From JBAUHN01 sp049680295 (GTDB lineage: Bacteria; Pseudomonadota; Alphaproteobacteria; Rhodobacterales; Rhodobacteraceae): 16,229 bases of DNA. Below are positions 6,661 to 15,352 of this stretch, piece by piece. The stretch covers positions 1-16,229 of the forward strand of contig JBAUHN010000254.1 in the NCBI GenBank assembly GCA_049680295.1, read 5' to 3'. The number at the start of each line of letters is the position of its first letter. Position 1 is the first letter of the stretch. The notes under the pieces were generated by a model that was given only the letters and a program-made list of their open reading frames with translations, searched no databases and had not been told where the DNA came from. A program made the translations under genes and the position numbers.

Positions 6661-8064
6661 CTAAGATTGGTCGATATACCGCGCGGCCTGCGCGATGAAA
6701 TCCTCGCCTCGGCGTTCAAAACTGTCGTATTGATCAAAACTGGCCGCGGCAGGTGCCAAGAGTATCGTGTCCCCCGGCTGCGCCTGCTCAAAGGCTTTGG
6801 CCACGGCCACCTCCATCGTTCCGCAGACCTCGGCCTCGACATTCAGGCGCATTGCAAAATCTGCGGCCTCGCGTCCGATGACATAGGCCTTGCACACGGA
6901 TTTTGTTGCATCCGCCAGCCCGTCCAGCCCACCGTCCTTTTCAAGCCCACCGCATATCCAGCGGATGTTATCAAAAGCTTGCAGGGCCTTTGAGGCCGCA
7001 TCGACGTTTGTTGCCTTGCTGTCGTTGACAAACAAAACGCCCCTGGCTTCGCCGACAATCTGGCTGCGGTGCGGCAAACCGGGGTAGCTGTGCAACGCGA
7101 CCTCAATTACTTTTGGCGCCAACCCCACAGCGCGGCACGCCGCATAGGCAGCACAGGCGTTTTGGTGGTTGTGCGTACCGGACAAACCCGCAATGCCGCG
7201 CAAATCAATGGAGGCGACCTGTTTGGCTTTGCGGTATTCCGACAAGAACCCTTTGCGGGCAAAGACCTGCCAACCGGGGCCCGTTAACTTGGCGTCAACC
7301 GACACGCGGATGACACGGTCGTCACTGCGGCCTTCGCTCAACTGCCCGGCCAGAAACTGGCCCTCTGCTTCATCCACACCAATCACCGCGCGGTCCGGGC
7401 CACCTTCGGCGAAAAGGCGACGCTTGGCAGCAAAGTACCCGCCCATTCCCGCATGTCTGTCCAGGTGATCGGCGCTGAGATTGGTAAAGACCGCCACATC
7501 CGGCGTCAGGCTCCGGGCCAGATCACATTGATAGCTCGACAGTTCCAGCACCACCACCTCGCCGTCATGCGCGGGATCAATATCAAGCACCCCTCGCCCG
7601 ATGTTCCCGGCCAATTGCGCCGGTCGGCCGACGTGGGCCAGAATATGGTGGATCAGGGCGGATGTGGTCGATTTCCCGTTGGACCCGGTGACCGCGATCA
7701 CCTTTGGCACCACGTCAAAATTATCCCAATCCTGCGTCGCAAAAGACTGAAAAAACAGACCGATATCATTGTCGACCTGTACGCCCGCCTGCTGTGCGGC
7801 GGCGACAACCGGGTTGGGCGCGGGATAAAGATGCGGGATGCCGGGGCTGACAATAAGGCGGTCAATACTGTCAAAATCAGCGGCGTTTTTCATGTGCCTG
7901 CATGCAAACCCTTCGGCCTCGGCGCGGCTGCGGGCGTCGGGATTATCATCCCAACAGGTCACCTGCGCCCCCCCCGCCACAAGTGCGCGCGCAGCACTCA
8001 GGCCGGACCGCCCCAGGCCCAAAACGGCGACACTGGCCCCGGTCAGGCCTACGACCGGGATCAC
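6661..8064 (-). CDS. murD: UDP-N-acetylmuramoyl-L-alanine--D-glutamate ligase MurD
   Basis: Cytoplasmic ATP-dependent ligase that adds D-glutamate to UDP-MurNAc-L-alanine. It is 467 residues. The N-terminal Rossmann-like domain has VLGLGRSG at 14-21, the P-loop GSNGKSTT is at 127-134, ELSSYQC at 174-180, and NLSADHLDRH at 195-204. FVNDSKATN in the C-terminal half is also typical of MurD. The start is GTG (8064-8062), giving MIPVVG, with AGG nine bases upstream. No in-frame ATG lies nearby upstream. A tiny open frame after mraY ends in a TGA that overlaps this GTG, described separately. The stop TAG is convergent with the flavoprotein gene, so the transcript of the upper half of the cluster may end inside or past that gene. 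Confidence 0.97.
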   Translation of the reverse strand: MIPVVGLTGASVAVLGLGRSGLSAARALVAGGAQVTCWDDNPDARSRAEAEGFACRHMKNAADFDSIDRLIVSPGIPHLYPAPNPVVAAAQQAGVQVDNDIGLFFQSFATQDWDNFDVVPKVIAVTGSNGKSTTSALIHHILAHVGRPAQLAGNIGRGVLDIDPAHDGEVVVLELSSYQCDLARSLTPDVAVFTNLSADHLDRHAGMGGYFAAKRRLFAEGGPDRAVIGVDEAEGQFLAGQLSEGRSDDRVIRVSVDAKLTGPGWQVFARKGFLSEYRKAKQVASIDLRGIAGLSGTHNHQNACAAYAACRAVGLAPKVIEVALHSYPGLPHRSQIVGEARGVLFVNDSKATNVDAASKALQAFDNIRWICGGLEKDGGLDGLADATKSVCKAYVIGREAADFAMRLNVEAEVCGTMEVAVAKAFEQAQPGDTILLAPAAASFDQYDSFERRGEDFIAQAARYIDQS

Positions 8065-8111
8065 AGCGCAAATCCTGTCAAACGACTGTGCGTGAGGTCA
8101 GCAATTGGCAT
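8061..8111 (-). other. candidate mini-ORF bridging mraY and murD
   Basis: In the 57-base gap between mraY and murD, an ATG at 8111-8109 opens a 16-codon frame, MPIADLTHSRLTGFAL, whose TGA overlaps the murD GTG start as GTGA. AAGGG stands seven bases before the ATG and directly overlaps the mraY TAA stop. The arrangement would let ribosomes ending mraY restart on the mini-ORF and then on murD. The peptide itself matches nothing I know. A chance frame of this length is common, so this is a suggestion based on spacing alone. Confidence 0.25.
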
Positions 8112-8121
8112 GTTCAAACCC

Positions 8122-9204
8122 TTACCTGACTTTCAGCGTGGCCAGACCGATCATCGCAAGGATCAGCGAAATGATCCAAAACCGGATGACAATCGTGGAT
8201 TCTGCCCATCCCTTTTTCTCATAGTGATGGTGGATCGGTGCCATCAGAAACACGCGCTTCCCGGTGCGTTTGAAATAGAGCACCTGAATGATCACGCTAA
8301 GCGCCTCTACCACAAACAGGCCACCGACGATGGCCAAAACAATCTCGTGCTTGGTGCTGACGGCAATGGCGCCCAGCGCGCCGCCCAAAGCCAATGACCC
8401 GGTATCGCCCATGAACACCGCGGCGGGCGGCGCGTTGTACCAAAGAAAACCAAGGCCGCCGCCGAATATCCCGGCGGTAAAGATGATAATCTCGCCCGTG
8501 CCGGGCACGTAATGCACATCCAGATATTCGGTGAAATCGACGCGACCCACTGCATAGGCGATGATGCCAAGCGTCCCGGCTGCAATCATCACCGGCATGA
8601 TCGCCAGCCCGTCCAACCCATCCGTCAGGTTCACCGCATTGGCAGAGCCGACAATCACGATCACGCAGAACGGGATATAGATATAGCCAAGGTTGATCAG
8701 CGCATCCTTGAAAACCGGCAGCGCCAGTTTGTTTTGCAGAGCCTCAGGGTGATATTGCGCAGCCCAATAGGCCGCAACGGCGGCAATAATCAGACCCAAT
8801 GCCAGACGCATTTTGCCCGACACACCATCCACATTCTGTTTGCTCACCTTTGAGTAATCATCGGCAAAACCGATGGCCGCAAAGGACATGGTCACAAACA
8901 AAACGATCCAGATGTATGGATTATCCAGCCGCGCCCATAGCAAGGTCGAGGTCAACAGCGCCCCAACAATCAGCAATCCGCCCATTGTCGGTGTGCCCGC
9001 TTTGGCGAAATGCCCCTCAGGACCATCATCGCGAATGGGTTGGCCTTTGCCCTGCTTGCGGCGCAGAACGGATATCAGCGGTTTGCCAAACAGAAACCCG
9101 AACACCAAAGCCGTCATAAACGCGCCGCCGGCCCGAAATGAGATGTAGCGAAACAGGTTAAAAAAATCGCCCCCGTCCGACAATGCGGTCAACCAATAGA
9201 GCAT
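8122..9204 (-). CDS. mraY: phospho-N-acetylmuramoyl-pentapeptide-transferase MraY
   Basis: Integral membrane enzyme that moves phospho-MurNAc-pentapeptide from UDP to undecaprenyl phosphate, making lipid I. It is 360 residues with about ten membrane helices, the family norm. Key motifs are in place: GTPTMGG at 70-76, the aspartate pair in FADDYSK (Asp115, Asp116), NLTDGLDGL at 192-200, FMGDTGS with Asp267 at about 264-270, and the histidine cluster HHH at 325-327. The ATG at 9204-9202 has AGGA eight bases upstream. It is separated from murF by 67 bases and from murD by 57 bases, the two widest gaps on this strand apart from the one that holds the flavoprotein gene. Confidence 0.98.
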   Translation of the reverse strand: MLYWLTALSDGGDFFNLFRYISFRAGGAFMTALVFGFLFGKPLISVLRRKQGKGQPIRDDGPEGHFAKAGTPTMGGLLIVGALLTSTLLWARLDNPYIWIVLFVTMSFAAIGFADDYSKVSKQNVDGVSGKMRLALGLIIAAVAAYWAAQYHPEALQNKLALPVFKDALINLGYIYIPFCVIVIVGSANAVNLTDGLDGLAIMPVMIAAGTLGIIAYAVGRVDFTEYLDVHYVPGTGEIIIFTAGIFGGGLGFLWYNAPPAAVFMGDTGSLALGGALGAIAVSTKHEIVLAIVGGLFVVEALSVIIQVLYFKRTGKRVFLMAPIHHHYEKKGWAESTIVIRFWIISLILAMIGLATLKVR

Positions 9205-9271
9205 TTTGCGTGTCCTAACTCTGATCTTACCGGGCTTTGAGCGTTGTCGTCATACATCTAAAATCACCTCG
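9205..9271 (-). other. murF-mraY intergenic gap with possible mini-ORF
   Basis: This 67-base gap is one of the few spaces in a tightly packed strand. It holds the mraY ribosome binding site (AGGA before the ATG). Just after murF, GAGG is followed nine bases later by an ATG at 9257-9255 that opens a 22-codon frame ending inside mraY at 9189. Another ATG at 9253 opens an 8-codon frame ending at 9227. Neither peptide is recognisable. I see no promoter or terminator. Coding status is doubtful. Confidence 0.3.
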
Positions 9272-10699
9272 TTAACTCTCCGACGGGGGATGGCTCATTT
9301 TACGGATCGCGTCAACGATCAGCGCCAATCCCATGCTGAGCGAGCCTTTGGCCAGCACCACATCGCCACTGTCGAGTTTGCGCCGGATGCCAGTGGCCAT
9401 CTCTTGCGCGGTTTGTGTCCAATCGCCGCGCTGATGTTCGGGCAGCAGGTCATACAGGCTGCGCATCAACGGTCCGATACAATGGATCACGTCCAGTGAT
9501 TTTGTGGCGTCCAGATGCGCCAGTCCGGCATGCAGCGCGATGTCGTCCGGCCCAAGTTCTTTCATGTCGCCCAAAAACGCGATCCTGCGACCCTTGGACA
9601 CGCGGCCAAGGTCGTTGGTCACATTTGACGCGGCCAGAACTTCCAGCGATGCGGCCATAGATGTCGGGTTGGCGTTATAGGCGTCATCTATCAGCTCAAG
9701 CGTAAGGTCGACTTCAACCGGGTCGAGATAAATCCTCTCGCGCACGCCGCGTCCCTTGTATGGTTTCCAGCGCCCCAGTGCAGCCGCCGCCAGCGCCAGA
9801 TCGACGCCCAATGCATCTGCAACGGCCAGCGCGCCCAACCCATTCATCGCAAAATGGCGGCCCGGCGTCGCAATCTTGAACACGAAATCTGCGTCATGCG
9901 CGCGGGCTTGCACCACGGTTGCATCATCGTGCACGTTGACGGATTTTAATTTGAAATCATAGCCATGCACACCAAAGCCAATGTCGTGTTTTTTGCAATC
10001 CACGGCCTTTGCCGCCAAAATCGCGGCCTGATCTATGTCGTGGTTCAAAACGGCGAAGCCGCCGGGTTCCAACCCTTCGAGGATCGACGCTTTTTCCACT
10101 GCGATCGCCTCGATATTCTCGAATGCCTCCAGATGAGCGGCGGCAACAGTTGTGATCAATGCCACATGCGGCCGAGCCATTTTGGCCAGCGGCGCAATCT
10201 CTCCGGGGTGGCTCATCCCGATCTCGATGATGGCAAATTCGGTGTCTTGTGGCATCCGCGCAAGGGTCAGTGGCACGCCCCAGTGATTATTATAGCTGTC
10301 GACCGAGCCATGCGCGCGGCCCTGATCCGACAAGATTGCCAGCAACATTTCCTTGGTTGATGTCTTACCCACACTGCCTGTAACCGCGACAACCTGGGCT
10401 TTAGTGCGCGCACGGGCGGCAATGCCCAATGCCTCAAGTGCTGACTGAACATCGCCAACCAACAAAAGCGGCGCGCCCGGTGGCACACCGTCGGGAATGT
10501 GACTGACCAACGCTGCCCCGGCCCCGGCTGCAAGCGCACCTGCGACGAAATCATGACCATCACGCAGGTCCGTGAGCGCGACAAATAAGTCACCCTGCTG
10601 CACAGTGCGGCTGTCGATTGACACGCCACTGCATGCCCAGTCGCCGATGGCCGTGCCACCGGTTGCTGCAGCGGCGTCCCTGGATGTCCAAAGTGTCAT
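9272..10699 (-). CDS. murF: UDP-MurNAc-tripeptide--D-alanyl-D-alanine ligase MurF
   Basis: Cytoplasmic ATP-dependent ligase that adds the D-Ala-D-Ala dipeptide to complete UDP-MurNAc-pentapeptide. It is 475 residues. The N-terminal substrate domain has VSIDSRTVQQGDLFVAL, a Mur signature, at 26-42. The P-loop GSVGKTSTKE is at 108-117, NNHWGVPLTL at 137-146, and DDAYNANP at 338-345, the last characteristic of MurF. LAKGS lies near the C-terminus. The ATG at 10699-10697 overlaps the murE TGA as ATGA and has a strong GGAGG five bases upstream, inside murE. This pairs the two successive ligases at the level of translation. Confidence 0.98.
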   Translation of the reverse strand: MTLWTSRDAAAATGGTAIGDWACSGVSIDSRTVQQGDLFVALTDLRDGHDFVAGALAAGAGAALVSHIPDGVPPGAPLLLVGDVQSALEALGIAARARTKAQVVAVTGSVGKTSTKEMLLAILSDQGRAHGSVDSYNNHWGVPLTLARMPQDTEFAIIEIGMSHPGEIAPLAKMARPHVALITTVAAAHLEAFENIEAIAVEKASILEGLEPGGFAVLNHDIDQAAILAAKAVDCKKHDIGFGVHGYDFKLKSVNVHDDATVVQARAHDADFVFKIATPGRHFAMNGLGALAVADALGVDLALAAAALGRWKPYKGRGVRERIYLDPVEVDLTLELIDDAYNANPTSMAASLEVLAASNVTNDLGRVSKGRRIAFLGDMKELGPDDIALHAGLAHLDATKSLDVIHCIGPLMRSLYDLLPEHQRGDWTQTAQEMATGIRRKLDSGDVVLAKGSLSMGLALIVDAIRKMSHPPSES

Positions 10700-12177
10700 G
10701 CCAACCTCCCATCTAGCGCCGCGACGGCAACGCTGGCCTGTTCTGCATCATCAAAGGGCAAAACATCTTCGCCAACGGTTTGCCCGGTCTCATGGCCCTT
10801 GCCGGCAATCAACAGCGCGTCACCAGGCCCAAGCGCGTCAACACCCCGCAAGATTGCCTCGGCGCGGTCTCCGACTTCGGTGGCCGAAGGCGCGCCCAGC
10901 AAGACGGCGGCGCGAATGACGGCGGGGTCTTCGGATCTTGGGTTGTCATCCGTAACAAACACCAGATCGGCATGTTTTGCCGCTGCATCGCCCATCAAGG
11001 GGCGTTTGGTATCATCCCGGTCGCCGCCCGCCCCGATAATCGCCACCAATCGCCCCATCACATGCGGTCGCATCGCCGCAAGCGCTGTGGCGATTGCATC
11101 CGGGGTATGGGCGTAATCGACAAACACCGCAGCGCCATTGTCGCGGGTGGCTGCCAGTTGCATACGTCCACGCACCGTCGTCAGATGCGCCAATGTTTCA
11201 AACACGCGCGCCGGATCCGCGCCGCACGCAATCACCAACCCTGCGGCCAGCAAGACATTGTCCGCCTGAAATCCGCCAATCAGGTTCAGGCGGGTCTGGT
11301 AACTGCGCCCTTCGTAGTCGATGCGAATGTCTTGCCCCGTTGCGTCATAGCGTTGGCCTGCAAGTTGCATATCACCCCCATCACGACCAACCGTGATAAC
11401 CGACAAACCGCGCGCAGCAGCAATCGCCGCCATGTCCACGCCACGGGAATCGTCGATGTTAATGACGGCAACGCCATCTTCGGGCAAAACCCGCGAAAAC
11501 AACCCGGCTTTGGCGTCGAAATAGGCCTCAAACGTGTGATGATAGTCCAGATGATCCTGGGAAAAATTGGTGAATCCGGCAGCGGTGAGTATCACGCCGT
11601 CCAGCCGCCGCTGATCAAGCCCGTGGCTGGACGCCTCCATCGCTGCATGGGTGATCCCGTTGCTGGCCGCCTGCGCCAAGGATCGGTGCAGGGTGATCGG
11701 TTCAGGCGTTGTATGCGCCAAGGGGGCCGTCCACGCCCCTTCGATGCCCGTCGTGCCCAGATTGATTGCCGCAAGCCCCAATTCGATCCAGATTTGGCGT
11801 ACAAAGGTGCTGACAGAGGTTTTGCCGTTGGTACCTGTGATCGCCACCATGGTGCGCGGTTGCGCCCCAAACCAAAGGGCGGCTGTGCGCGCCAAAACCT
11901 CGCGCGGGGCATCCGTGACAATCAGCGCCGCCTCTGACCCCGCCAATTCGGCCTGCGCCAGTGCTGCCCCTTCGGCATCCGTCAGTATAGCCGCAGCGCC
12001 CATGCGCAACGCGTATTGAATGAATGCGCCGCCATGCACCTGGCTGCCCGGCAAGGCTGCAAACAAATAGCCATCTTTAACGGCGCGGCTGTCAACGGCC
12101 AACCCCTCGATTATCGGATTGGACCCTGACTTGGCCGTCAGTCCCAGTGAAGTCAGTGATTTTCTCAGACCGCCCAT
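10696..12177 (-). CDS. murE: UDP-MurNAc-L-Ala-D-Glu--2,6-diaminopimelate ligase MurE
   Basis: Cytoplasmic ATP-dependent ligase that adds the third stem residue. DNPRSEDP at 411-418 is the signature of enzymes using meso-diaminopimelate rather than lysine, as expected for a Gram-negative organism. It is 493 residues. AVDSRAVKDGYLFAAL is at 27-42, the P-loop GTNGKTS at 115-121, NFSQDHLDYH at 204-213, DYAHTPD at 354-360 and GKGHE at 459-463. The usual GCGGDRD motif reads GAGGDRD at 382-388, a mild substitution with no obvious effect. The ATG at 12177-12175 lies 22 bases after ftsI, with GGGG runs in that gap as possible ribosome binding sites. The stop overlaps murF. Confidence 0.98.
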   Translation of the reverse strand: MGGLRKSLTSLGLTAKSGSNPIIEGLAVDSRAVKDGYLFAALPGSQVHGGAFIQYALRMGAAAILTDAEGAALAQAELAGSEAALIVTDAPREVLARTAALWFGAQPRTMVAITGTNGKTSVSTFVRQIWIELGLAAINLGTTGIEGAWTAPLAHTTPEPITLHRSLAQAASNGITHAAMEASSHGLDQRRLDGVILTAAGFTNFSQDHLDYHHTFEAYFDAKAGLFSRVLPEDGVAVINIDDSRGVDMAAIAAARGLSVITVGRDGGDMQLAGQRYDATGQDIRIDYEGRSYQTRLNLIGGFQADNVLLAAGLVIACGADPARVFETLAHLTTVRGRMQLAATRDNGAAVFVDYAHTPDAIATALAAMRPHVMGRLVAIIGAGGDRDDTKRPLMGDAAAKHADLVFVTDDNPRSEDPAVIRAAVLLGAPSATEVGDRAEAILRGVDALGPGDALLIAGKGHETGQTVGEDVLPFDDAEQASVAVAALDGRLA

Positions 12178-12199
12178 ATGCCCCAGCCCCTTTTGTGGC

Positions 12200-13981
12200 T
12201 TAGTTCTTAACGAGCGTTATACCTGTATGCGTGAGCGGTTCAACGGCTGGTCGTACCCCCAAAAGAGGTGCCACACGCCGGATCATTTCTGCGGCTACCG
12301 GAACAGCGGTCCACCCGGCCGTGCGGCGCGGCTTATCCCCGGATGTCTCGACCGGTTCATCCAGCGTCACGACCAGCACATAACGAGGGTCATGGACGGG
12401 AAACATGGATGCAAATGTCGCGATAACTTTTTCCTTATAGTATCCACCTTGCGGCCTTGGCTTGTCCGCAGTCCCGGTCTTGCCACCCACGGCATAGCCA
12501 TCGACCTCGCCAAAACTGGCGGTCCCTTCTGTTACGACACGGCGCAGCATTGTGCGCGCCATCGAGGCCGAGGCCTCGGACATAACACGCGGTCCCATTT
12601 GCGCTCCGGTCTGTTTAAGAATGGTTGGCGTGATCATCCGGCCACCGTTGGCAATGGCAGCGTATCCGGCAGCCAGATGCATCGGGCTGACCGACAATCC
12701 GTGCCCGTAAGACACCGTCATTGTGCTCAGCTCAGACCAATTGGGCGGCAATAGCGGCTTGCCAGTTGCCGCCTCAACGATTTCAAATGGACTGGCCTTG
12801 AACATACCCAGACTGCGCAGAAAATCCTGTTGTCGCTTGATCCCGATTTGCTGTGCCAAACGCGCGGTGCCGATATTGGACGACTTGACGATAATATCGC
12901 TGACCGACAGTTCCTTGCCGTAGTTGCGGAAATCGCGAATGCGGTGTTTGCCCCATTGCAGCGGTCCCTTGATGTCGATGATTGTGCTGGGATTGACCAA
13001 TCCCAGATCCATCGACTGCGCAACGGCGAAAATTTTGAAGGTCGAACCAAGTTCATACACACCCTGAACCGCCCGGTTGAACAACGGGCTGTCCGAGGCA
13101 TCGCCTTTGGTCGCAGGGCGCGGGCGGGTATTTGGATCGAAATTCGGCAACGACACCACCGAGACGACTTCGCCGGTGTGCACATCCATCAAAATTGACG
13201 TCGCCCCCTTGGCGTTCATCAATTTCATCCCGCCATAAAGCACGCGTTCGGCTGCGGCCTGAACTGTCAAATCCAAAGACAATTCCAGCGGCGCATTTCC
13301 ATTGGCAGGATCACGCAGATAATCGTCGAAATATTTCTCGACGCCCGCGACGCCGATCACTTCGGCAGCATTCACGCCCTCTTTGCCGTAGCTGGCGCCG
13401 CCCATGACATGCGCGGCAAGGGTGCCATTGGGATAAAGACGCATTTCGCGCGGCCCAAACAAAAGCCCCGGTTCGCCAATTTCATGCACCGCTTGCATCT
13501 GTTCGGCGCTAATTCGGCGCTTTATCCACAAAAATTTACGCTTTCCGGTGAATTTCTCCAACAGCTCTTTTGCGTCCAGATCCGGAAAAATCTGCACCAA
13601 AGCGCGGGCGGCATTTTCAGGTTCCACCATTTGGGGCGGCTGTGCATAAAGTGCGTGGGTTTCAAAGTTGGTCGCCAATAAGCGGCCCTGGCGGTCAACA
13701 ATATCGGCGCGTCCGGCGCTGATCACAGCACCGGGGGCACCGGCATTGGGTTCTGTCGGATCAGACGTCGCCAACAGCCCCATGCGCCCACCCACAACCG
13801 CAAACGCACACAGGAAAAAAAGCCCCAGAACCAGCAATCGCCCTTCCGCACGCTGACGCGATTGGTCACGCATTTGTTCATGACGAATGCGGATATTCTC
13901 GCGCTCAATCGCCTGAGGGTTTTCGCCCTTATCACGCGCATCCAGAATGCGCGCCAGCGGTCGTAACGGTTTGCGGATCAT
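12200..13981 (-). CDS. ftsI: septal peptidoglycan transpeptidase FtsI (PBP3, class B)
   Basis: Inner membrane class B penicillin-binding protein that crosslinks septal peptidoglycan, partner of FtsW. It is 593 residues. A basic cytoplasmic N-terminus of about 48 residues precedes one membrane anchor at about 49-70. The pedestal domain follows, with GRADIVDRQGRLLA at 90-103. The three transpeptidase motifs are present: STFK with active serine Ser313, SSN at 367-369, and KTGT at 501-504. YGHGLSVSPMHLA at 425-437 is also typical. The C-terminal tail HTGITLVKN is slightly extended. The ATG at 13981-13979 overlaps the ftsL stop as ATGA, with GGAGG seven bases upstream. All active site motifs are intact. 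Confidence 0.98.
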   Translation of the reverse strand: MIRKPLRPLARILDARDKGENPQAIERENIRIRHEQMRDQSRQRAEGRLLVLGLFFLCAFAVVGGRMGLLATSDPTEPNAGAPGAVISAGRADIVDRQGRLLATNFETHALYAQPPQMVEPENAARALVQIFPDLDAKELLEKFTGKRKFLWIKRRISAEQMQAVHEIGEPGLLFGPREMRLYPNGTLAAHVMGGASYGKEGVNAAEVIGVAGVEKYFDDYLRDPANGNAPLELSLDLTVQAAAERVLYGGMKLMNAKGATSILMDVHTGEVVSVVSLPNFDPNTRPRPATKGDASDSPLFNRAVQGVYELGSTFKIFAVAQSMDLGLVNPSTIIDIKGPLQWGKHRIRDFRNYGKELSVSDIIVKSSNIGTARLAQQIGIKRQQDFLRSLGMFKASPFEIVEAATGKPLLPPNWSELSTMTVSYGHGLSVSPMHLAAGYAAIANGGRMITPTILKQTGAQMGPRVMSEASASMARTMLRRVVTEGTASFGEVDGYAVGGKTGTADKPRPQGGYYKEKVIATFASMFPVHDPRYVLVVTLDEPVETSGDKPRRTAGWTAVPVAAEMIRRVAPLLGVRPAVEPLTHTGITLVKN

Positions 13982-14340
13982 TGGGTTTCCTCCGTTGCGA
14001 CGTCGTCAGTCATATGTCCCACATCCACCGGGTTGGTGATGGGCAACAATGGATCTGCCGGATAGGCCACCTGATCTATCTGGCCAAATTGTTCGGGGCG
14101 CAGCGGCAACAGCTTTAGGCGGTCAAAGTTTATTTCCGCCAATTCGCGCAGCCTGTCGGGACGGTTCAGATATGCCCATTCTGCGCGCAACACGGCCAAC
14201 CGGCTATGTGCATGTCGAATATCGCCGCGCAACGCGTTGGTATCTTTCAATACTTGCTGAGTTGCATAGTTTTCGCGATAGGCCCAAAACGCCAAGCTGA
14301 CCACGGCGATTGTTGTCAGAATAAACAAAACAGTTCGCAT
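13978..14340 (-). CDS. ftsL: cell division protein FtsL
   Basis: Small bitopic divisome protein that in other bacteria forms a complex with FtsB and FtsQ and helps activate FtsWI. It is 120 residues: one membrane helix at about 4-20, then a helical segment with heptad-like spacing at about 25-70 (Q-rich start, ALRGDIRHAHSRLAVLR), and a proline-rich tail. RPDRLRELAEINF at 60-72 resembles the conserved segment of alphaproteobacterial FtsL. Sequence similarity in this family is low, so position between rsmH and ftsI carries much of the identification. The ATG at 14340-14338 shares one base with the rsmH TAA (TAATG), and the end overlaps ftsI. Confidence 0.93.
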   Translation of the reverse strand: MRTVLFILTTIAVVSLAFWAYRENYATQQVLKDTNALRGDIRHAHSRLAVLRAEWAYLNRPDRLRELAEINFDRLKLLPLRPEQFGQIDQVAYPADPLLPITNPVDVGHMTDDVATEETQ

Positions 14341-15347
14341 TATTTCACACCCTCTGTCAGGCCCGAGACCATTGGCATTCCGATAGATTTGGCATCGACT
14401 GCACCGGCTGGTGCATCGGTGCGCACAGCCACCCGCAACTTGGCTGATCGGGCACGCGGATTTTGCGCTAACTCGTCCGCATCCGGACCAATTGCCTTGC
14501 GCGACTTGACGGTAAACTGCGGGGCTGCCTGTTCAATTACCGCCGCAAACCGGTTGGCATTGCCGCCCGCATTGGCCCGGGCCGTCAGGAACCGTTTCAC
14601 CATGCGATCCTCGACCGAATGAAACGTCACGACCGCCAGCTGACCGCCCGGCCTTAACGCCCGTTCAGCGGCCATAAGCCCCTGAAACAGTTCGCCATAT
14701 TCATCATTCACCGCGATACGCAGCGCCTGAAAACTGCGGGTGGCGGGATGCGATTGCCCGGGCTTTGATCGCGGCAGACAGCCCTCGATCAGCCCGGCCA
14801 ATTCCAGCGTCGAGGTGATCGGGGCTGCGCCACGCGCCCGGACAATAGCCTTGGCGATGCGGCGGCTTGCGCGTTCTTCGCCATATTGAAACAGGATATT
14901 GGCGATGACGTCTTCGTCTGCTTCATTCACAATATCCGCTGCCGACGGCCCATCTTGCGACATCCGCATATCGAGCGGCCCGTCACGCATGAATGAAAAT
15001 CCCCGCTCTGCAATATCGAGCTGAATCGAGGACACGCCGATATCCAAAACGACGCCGTCCAGATCCTGCCCATAGTCGTCCATTTTCGAAAACACGCCCT
15101 GCTGCATGATCAACCGGTCACCATAAGTACCGGCCCAGTCAGCGGCCATTTCGAATGCCAGTGGATCGCGGTCCACGGCGATCACTTGCGCGGCACCGGC
15201 ATCTAAAAATCCACGGGTATAACCGCCGGCGCCAAATGTTCCATCCAGCCACACACCTTGCACAGGGGCAACAGCCGCCAGCAACGGGCGCAGCAACACG
15301 GGCGTATGGGGGGCTGGATCAGACGTGGGGTGAGGGGCAGCAGCCAT
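14340..15347 (-). CDS. rsmH: 16S rRNA (cytosine(1402)-N(4))-methyltransferase RsmH
   Basis: SAM-dependent enzyme that methylates N4 of C1402 in 16S rRNA in the ribosomal P site; also known as MraW. It is 335 residues. HTPVLL at 14-19 and DGTFGAGGYTRG at 35-46 form the start of the SAM site, AVDRDP at 57-62 the acidic loop, and LDIGVSSIQLD at 101-111 the next motif. FHSVEDR at 242-248 and NPRARSAKLR at 296-305 are family signatures near the C-terminus. The ATG at 15347-15345 is five bases after the mraZ stop. A GGGGGAG ribosome binding site overlaps that stop, so translation is likely coupled to mraZ. Confidence 0.98.
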   Translation of the reverse strand: MAAAPHPTSDPAPHTPVLLRPLLAAVAPVQGVWLDGTFGAGGYTRGFLDAGAAQVIAVDRDPLAFEMAADWAGTYGDRLIMQQGVFSKMDDYGQDLDGVVLDIGVSSIQLDIAERGFSFMRDGPLDMRMSQDGPSAADIVNEADEDVIANILFQYGEERASRRIAKAIVRARGAAPITSTLELAGLIEGCLPRSKPGQSHPATRSFQALRIAVNDEYGELFQGLMAAERALRPGGQLAVVTFHSVEDRMVKRFLTARANAGGNANRFAAVIEQAAPQFTVKSRKAIGPDADELAQNPRARSAKLRVAVRTDAPAGAVDAKSIGMPMVSGLTEGVK

Positions 15348-15352
15348 CTGCG

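Noticed and set aside
6640..6680. Bidirectional terminator between the convergent flavoprotein gene and murD.
   Set aside because: Only a weak CCAA/TTGG pairing is present across the stops, with no stable stem or T-run.
7453..8397. Long plus-strand open frame of 314 codons opposite murD and mraY.
   Set aside because: It spans two well-supported genes and their gap in antisense, with no domain or convincing ribosome binding site; a reading-frame shadow.
10780..11937. Long plus-strand open frame of 385 codons opposite murE.
   Set aside because: It is antisense to an intact, motif-complete murE; its translation has no recognisable domain and looks like the reverse reading of a GC-rich gene.
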